Origin: Aminipila sp047974845
GTDB lineage: Bacteria > Bacillota > Clostridia > Peptostreptococcales > Anaerovoracaceae
Assembly (NCBI GenBank): GCA_047974845.1
Contig: JBKECQ010000026.1
Coordinates: 1 to 5,411 of the forward strand
Reading direction: 5' to 3'
DNA: 5,411 nucleotides
This document shows positions 3,450 through 5,411 of the stretch, piece by piece. Each line of letters opens with the position of its first letter. Position 1 is the first letter of the stretch. The notes under the pieces are model-generated. The model had not been told where the DNA came from. It worked only from the letters and a program-made list of their open reading frames with translations, and searched no databases. A program made the translations under genes and the position numbers.

Positions 3450-4928
3450 TTATATGCTTTTTAAAATGTTTGCCACAATATTCCTAGATTTCATATTTTG
3501 AGGGGTACTAAGAAATTGTTGTTCCAAGAAAGATACCACAGAGTTTACCAATACGTTATTCTCACTGAGTACTAAATTCTTAGGACTGTCTGTATCAAAC
3601 AAAAACATCATTTGATTCTTTTTGCACCAACAATGCATTCCTGCAAAAGAAGGAATAATAGCTTCGTCCGAAAGGCAGATGTTATAATCCGGATGTGAAA
3701 GAAGGAAGTCGGCAACATCTTTTAAATGCTCTCTATATTGTGCGTTTGTTAGAGTAAGGGCTGGGCTGAGTATAGTATTTTGTTTTGTGTATATGATTGT
3801 ATCTTGTGAGGCAAGTTCCATTAAATGGCTTAAAGAAAAAAATGAAACTAACCCATTATTCTTATATTCTTCTATCAAAATTTCCTTGCATTTTCGGTAT
3901 TCTATTAACTCATTTTGTATCTCTTCTTCAGTATGAGGAGAATTGCGCAAAACCTTTACCAGTAATTCTTCATTCATAAAGAGATATGGAGGATAGGGAG
4001 AAACAGAGTAAGCAGCACCGGGCTGGAAAAACTCAAATTTTTTTGGTTTATAAATTTCATAATAATTGGCACGCTTTAAAAATTCGGATTGCTTATAGTT
4101 TGTCAAGAGTAAGCAGCTCCCTAACTTAATTTTATTGGCAAAACCATTAAAAGCTTGTATAGAAACAAGATCCTCAAACACTGAGCAATAATGGATCGGA
4201 TATGTAGTAAAAGTGCTTGTTAGCCCTAATTTTAAACGTTTATTTTCAATAATTTCCAGAGAAAATCCTCCCACTCTATTCTCAGAATTCATATAAAGAT
4301 ATACTTTACAGTTTTCATTTAAAAATAACCTAGAACAATAAAACATGAATAAAGAAGAGCTTTGGTAAACAGAAATGATTAAATCAATGGAAAATCCCCT
4401 GTTTAGTAATAATGAAATTTTGTGATACCAATTTTCTAAGAGTTGAGAATTTGTTTTGGAAAGATCTAAACCATCTGTGTAAATTAAAGTAATCTTACAA
4501 CTTTTTTTCAGTGATAATGCAACATTTAGAAAATCTTCAGTGCTTTTAATTTTATCCTCCTCTGTGTGATAAATAGCCACAGGGTAAATGTTTTCTTTTT
4601 CTTTTGGCTGATTTTGATTATAATGTAATTCACAATTTTCATTATTTACAATGAATTTCTTTAGATAAATTTTCATGGATTCCTTTGAAAAATCTTTTGC
4701 ATTGTAAATATTTCTAAAAAGTTGTTCTAAATATTCTGTTCCTAAGCTTTCATTTGTAACAAGCAAGTATTCTAAAAGCTTATCAAAGTAAGTCCCTTGA
4801 AAGTCAACTTTTCTCGTTCCATTCTTCCATTTACTAATTAAAGTCCGATCAATATTTAAATAATAACTTAATTTTGTAGGAGATACCATTAATAGATTAA
4901 AGATATAACCAATTCCTTTATAAATCAA
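3450..4928 (-). CDS. Large XRE-like helix-turn-helix protein with uncharacterised C-terminal region
   Basis: This 492-residue protein is read from a TTG start at 4928-4926, chosen because AAAAGGAGG lies seven bases upstream; an upstream in-frame GTG (4964) has no such site. Residues about 18-41 form a Cro/XRE-type helix-turn-helix, with TKLSYYLNIDRTLISKWKNG resembling the LAxxLgvsrstISkWkxG pattern. The remaining ~440 residues match no domain I can name. They contain an alternating hydrophobic stretch around 140-190 (SCKITLIYTDGLDLS then RGFSIDLIIS) suggesting an alpha/beta fold, and an HCWC motif at 432-435. No membrane segment or signal peptide is apparent. From memory, large clostridial regulators of similar build exist, but this is unchecked. 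It is probably a DNA-binding regulator with a sensor-like C-terminus. It is divergent from a secreted protein gene, a likely target. Its promoter and leader hairpin are described separately. Confidence 0.75.
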   Translation of the reverse strand: MIYKGIGYIFNLLMVSPTKLSYYLNIDRTLISKWKNGTRKVDFQGTYFDKLLEYLLVTNESLGTEYLEQLFRNIYNAKDFSKESMKIYLKKFIVNNENCELHYNQNQPKEKENIYPVAIYHTEEDKIKSTEDFLNVALSLKKSCKITLIYTDGLDLSKTNSQLLENWYHKISLLLNRGFSIDLIISVYQSSSLFMFYCSRLFLNENCKVYLYMNSENRVGGFSLEIIENKRLKLGLTSTFTTYPIHYCSVFEDLVSIQAFNGFANKIKLGSCLLLTNYKQSEFLKRANYYEIYKPKKFEFFQPGAAYSVSPYPPYLFMNEELLVKVLRNSPHTEEEIQNELIEYRKCKEILIEEYKNNGLVSFFSLSHLMELASQDTIIYTKQNTILSPALTLTNAQYREHLKDVADFLLSHPDYNICLSDEAIIPSFAGMHCWCKKNQMMFLFDTDSPKNLVLSENNVLVNSVVSFLEQQFLSTPQNMKSRNIVANILKSI

Positions 4929-4935
4929 ATAAATT

Positions 4936-4944
4936 CCTCCTTTT
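4936..4944 (-). promoter_or_regulatory. Ribosome binding site fixing the TTG start of the HTH gene
   Basis: The minus strand reads AAAAGGAGG here, near-perfect complementarity to the 16S 3' end, with seven bases to the TTG at 4928. It argues for the shorter protein over the GTG start at 4964. Confidence 0.85.
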
Positions 4945-4949
4945 CCACC

Positions 4950-4991
4950 GTCACAAAATGTCACTGACTACTTGTAGACAAGTGGGGTGAC
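4950..4991 (-). promoter_or_regulatory. Leader hairpin and repeated GTGAC motifs of the HTH gene
   Basis: ACTTGT (4970-4975) and ACAAGT (4978-4983) form a perfect palindrome with a two-base spacer, extended by two further pairs at 4968-4969/4984-4985. It is enclosed by GTCAC (4960-4964) and GTGAC (4987-4991), about 13 pairs in all. A further GTCAC at 4950-4954 makes a direct repeat of ten-base period with that at 4960-4964. The element lies between the HTH promoter and its ribosome binding site, so it would be in the 5' leader. It could be an autoregulatory operator or an RNA stem near the ribosome binding site. Confidence 0.5.
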
Positions 4992-5009
4992 AATATATCC
5001 ATTAATAGG

Positions 5010-5038
5010 ATTATATGGTACTCTGTTCATAGAATCAA
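5010..5038 (-). promoter_or_regulatory. Promoter of the XRE-like HTH gene
   Basis: On the minus strand TTGATT (5033-5038) and a perfect TATAAT (5010-5015) are 17 bases apart. Transcription would start near 5003, giving a leader of about 75 nt that includes the hairpin at 4960-4991. Confidence 0.75.
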
Positions 5039-5071
5039 TGTTTAAATTACAAACTTCAAATAAAAAGAATA

Positions 5072-5124
5072 TCAGTGATAAATGAGATAGAAAGAAAGTC
5101 AATGATAAATGAGACAAAAGAAAG
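5072..5124. repeat. Imperfect tandem repeat, two units of 27 and 26 bases
   Basis: The unit beginning TCAGTGATAAATGAGA at 5072-5098 is followed directly by TCAATGATAAATGAGA at 5099-5124. The units agree in about 23 positions and share a GAAAG end. They sit upstream of the secreted protein gene and could be binding sites or a replication-slippage duplication. No clear plus-strand promoter is seen; GATAAT at 5125-5130 with ATGATA at 5102-5107 is a weak 17-spaced candidate overlapping the second unit. Confidence 0.65.
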
Positions 5125-5214
5125 GATAATATTAGGAGAGGACGCATTAGAGTAAGTAATAAGAACTGATTTAAAAAAATTTTTAGAAAAAAGACAAAAT
5201 TAAAGGAGGAGCAA

Positions 5215-5411
5215 ATGCATAAATTTATTTCGTATTTATTAGTATTTGTATTACTGCTTTCTTCAATATTTATTGATGTAAGTGAAGTATATGCATCAAC
5301 CTTTTCAGAAAGTAATATATTAATGACCAAAGGGGGTACAGTGACACATCCCACAGTGGTTTTAAATGTAAATACGGGCGGCAAAGCTATTGCCGGCGTT
5401 ACTTATGAACG
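5215..5411 (+). CDS. Secreted protein with signal peptide, 5' part only
   Basis: The reading frame runs to the window end without a stop (65 codons). The ATG has a strong site, AAAGGAGGAG at 5202-5211. The first residues form a classic Sec signal peptide: a short basic start (MHKF), a hydrophobic core at 5-20 (ISYLLVFVLLLSSIFI), then a polar region ending VYA, with likely cleavage after Ala27. There is no lipobox cysteine, so it should not be a lipoprotein. The visible mature part (STFSESNILMTKGGTVTHPT, then VVLNVNTGG) is Ser/Thr/Gly rich and beta-strand-like, as in surface or exported proteins, but no domain can be named. It is divergent from the XRE-like HTH gene, which may regulate it. Confidence 0.8.
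   Translation, partial: MHKFISYLLVFVLLLSSIFIDVSEVYASTFSESNILMTKGGTVTHPTVVLNVNTGGKAIAGVTYE

Noticed and set aside
3797..3979. Plus-strand 60-codon frame inside the HTH gene
   Set aside because: It is antisense to the long coding region and has no family features.
5102..5130. ATGATA/GATAAT as the promoter of the secreted protein gene
   Set aside because: The hexamers are weak matches in AT-rich DNA and it is not clearly better than chance.
4968..5384. 138-codon minus-strand frame in the divergent region
   Set aside because: It is low-complexity (repeated LSHLSL from the tandem repeat), crosses the HTH promoter and runs antisense to the signal-peptide gene.
1..5411. CRISPR arrays, insertion sequences or attachment sites
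   Set aside because: No regularly spaced repeats, transposase or integrase frames, or terminal inverted repeats with target duplications were found; the tRNA 3' end has no visible second copy in the window.

Overview
The window suggests a low-GC Gram-positive bacterium, most likely a member of the Clostridia. The pointers are AT-rich intergenic DNA, strong AGGAGG-type ribosome binding sites, Firmicutes-style promoters and intrinsic terminators, and gene families common in that class. The genus cannot be fixed from the sequence. The left edge is the end of an rRNA operon; the rest is single genes and short operons.

Left part (1-690): the 3' end of a 5S rRNA with its terminator, a spacer with several hairpins, a tRNA-Leu(UAG) with its own terminator, and about 210 bases with no gene but three consecutive hairpins.

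Middle part (690-2240): a good vegetative promoter whose -35 lies inside a perfect 8+8 palindrome starts a transcript with a leader of nearly 300 nt. Positions 763-985 of that leader fold by eye into a closed multibranch RNA. One closing-stem strand has two identical 9-base partners, so two folds compete. The leader precedes two GNAT acetyltransferase genes, one resembling diamine (SSAT-type) acetyltransferases and one of unknown substrate. A strong terminator follows them.

Second unit (2212-3224): an HxlR-family regulator gene on the minus strand is divergent from a small SnoaL/NTF2-fold protein gene. The two promoters are interlocked, and paired AGTA/TACT half-sites lie over both, which suggests that HxlR controls itself and its neighbour.

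Right part (3450-5411): a 492-residue minus-strand protein with an XRE-like helix-turn-helix at the N-terminus and a large unrecognised remainder starts at a TTG codon with an excellent ribosome binding site. Its promoter and a leader hairpin lie in the 286-base divergent region shared with a secreted protein gene cut off by the window end. The arrangement suggests a regulator paired with an exported protein, with palindromes and a 27-base tandem repeat as possible control sites.

The strongest candidates for something undescribed are the structured leader RNA at 763-985 and the regulator/secreted-protein pair at the right end.
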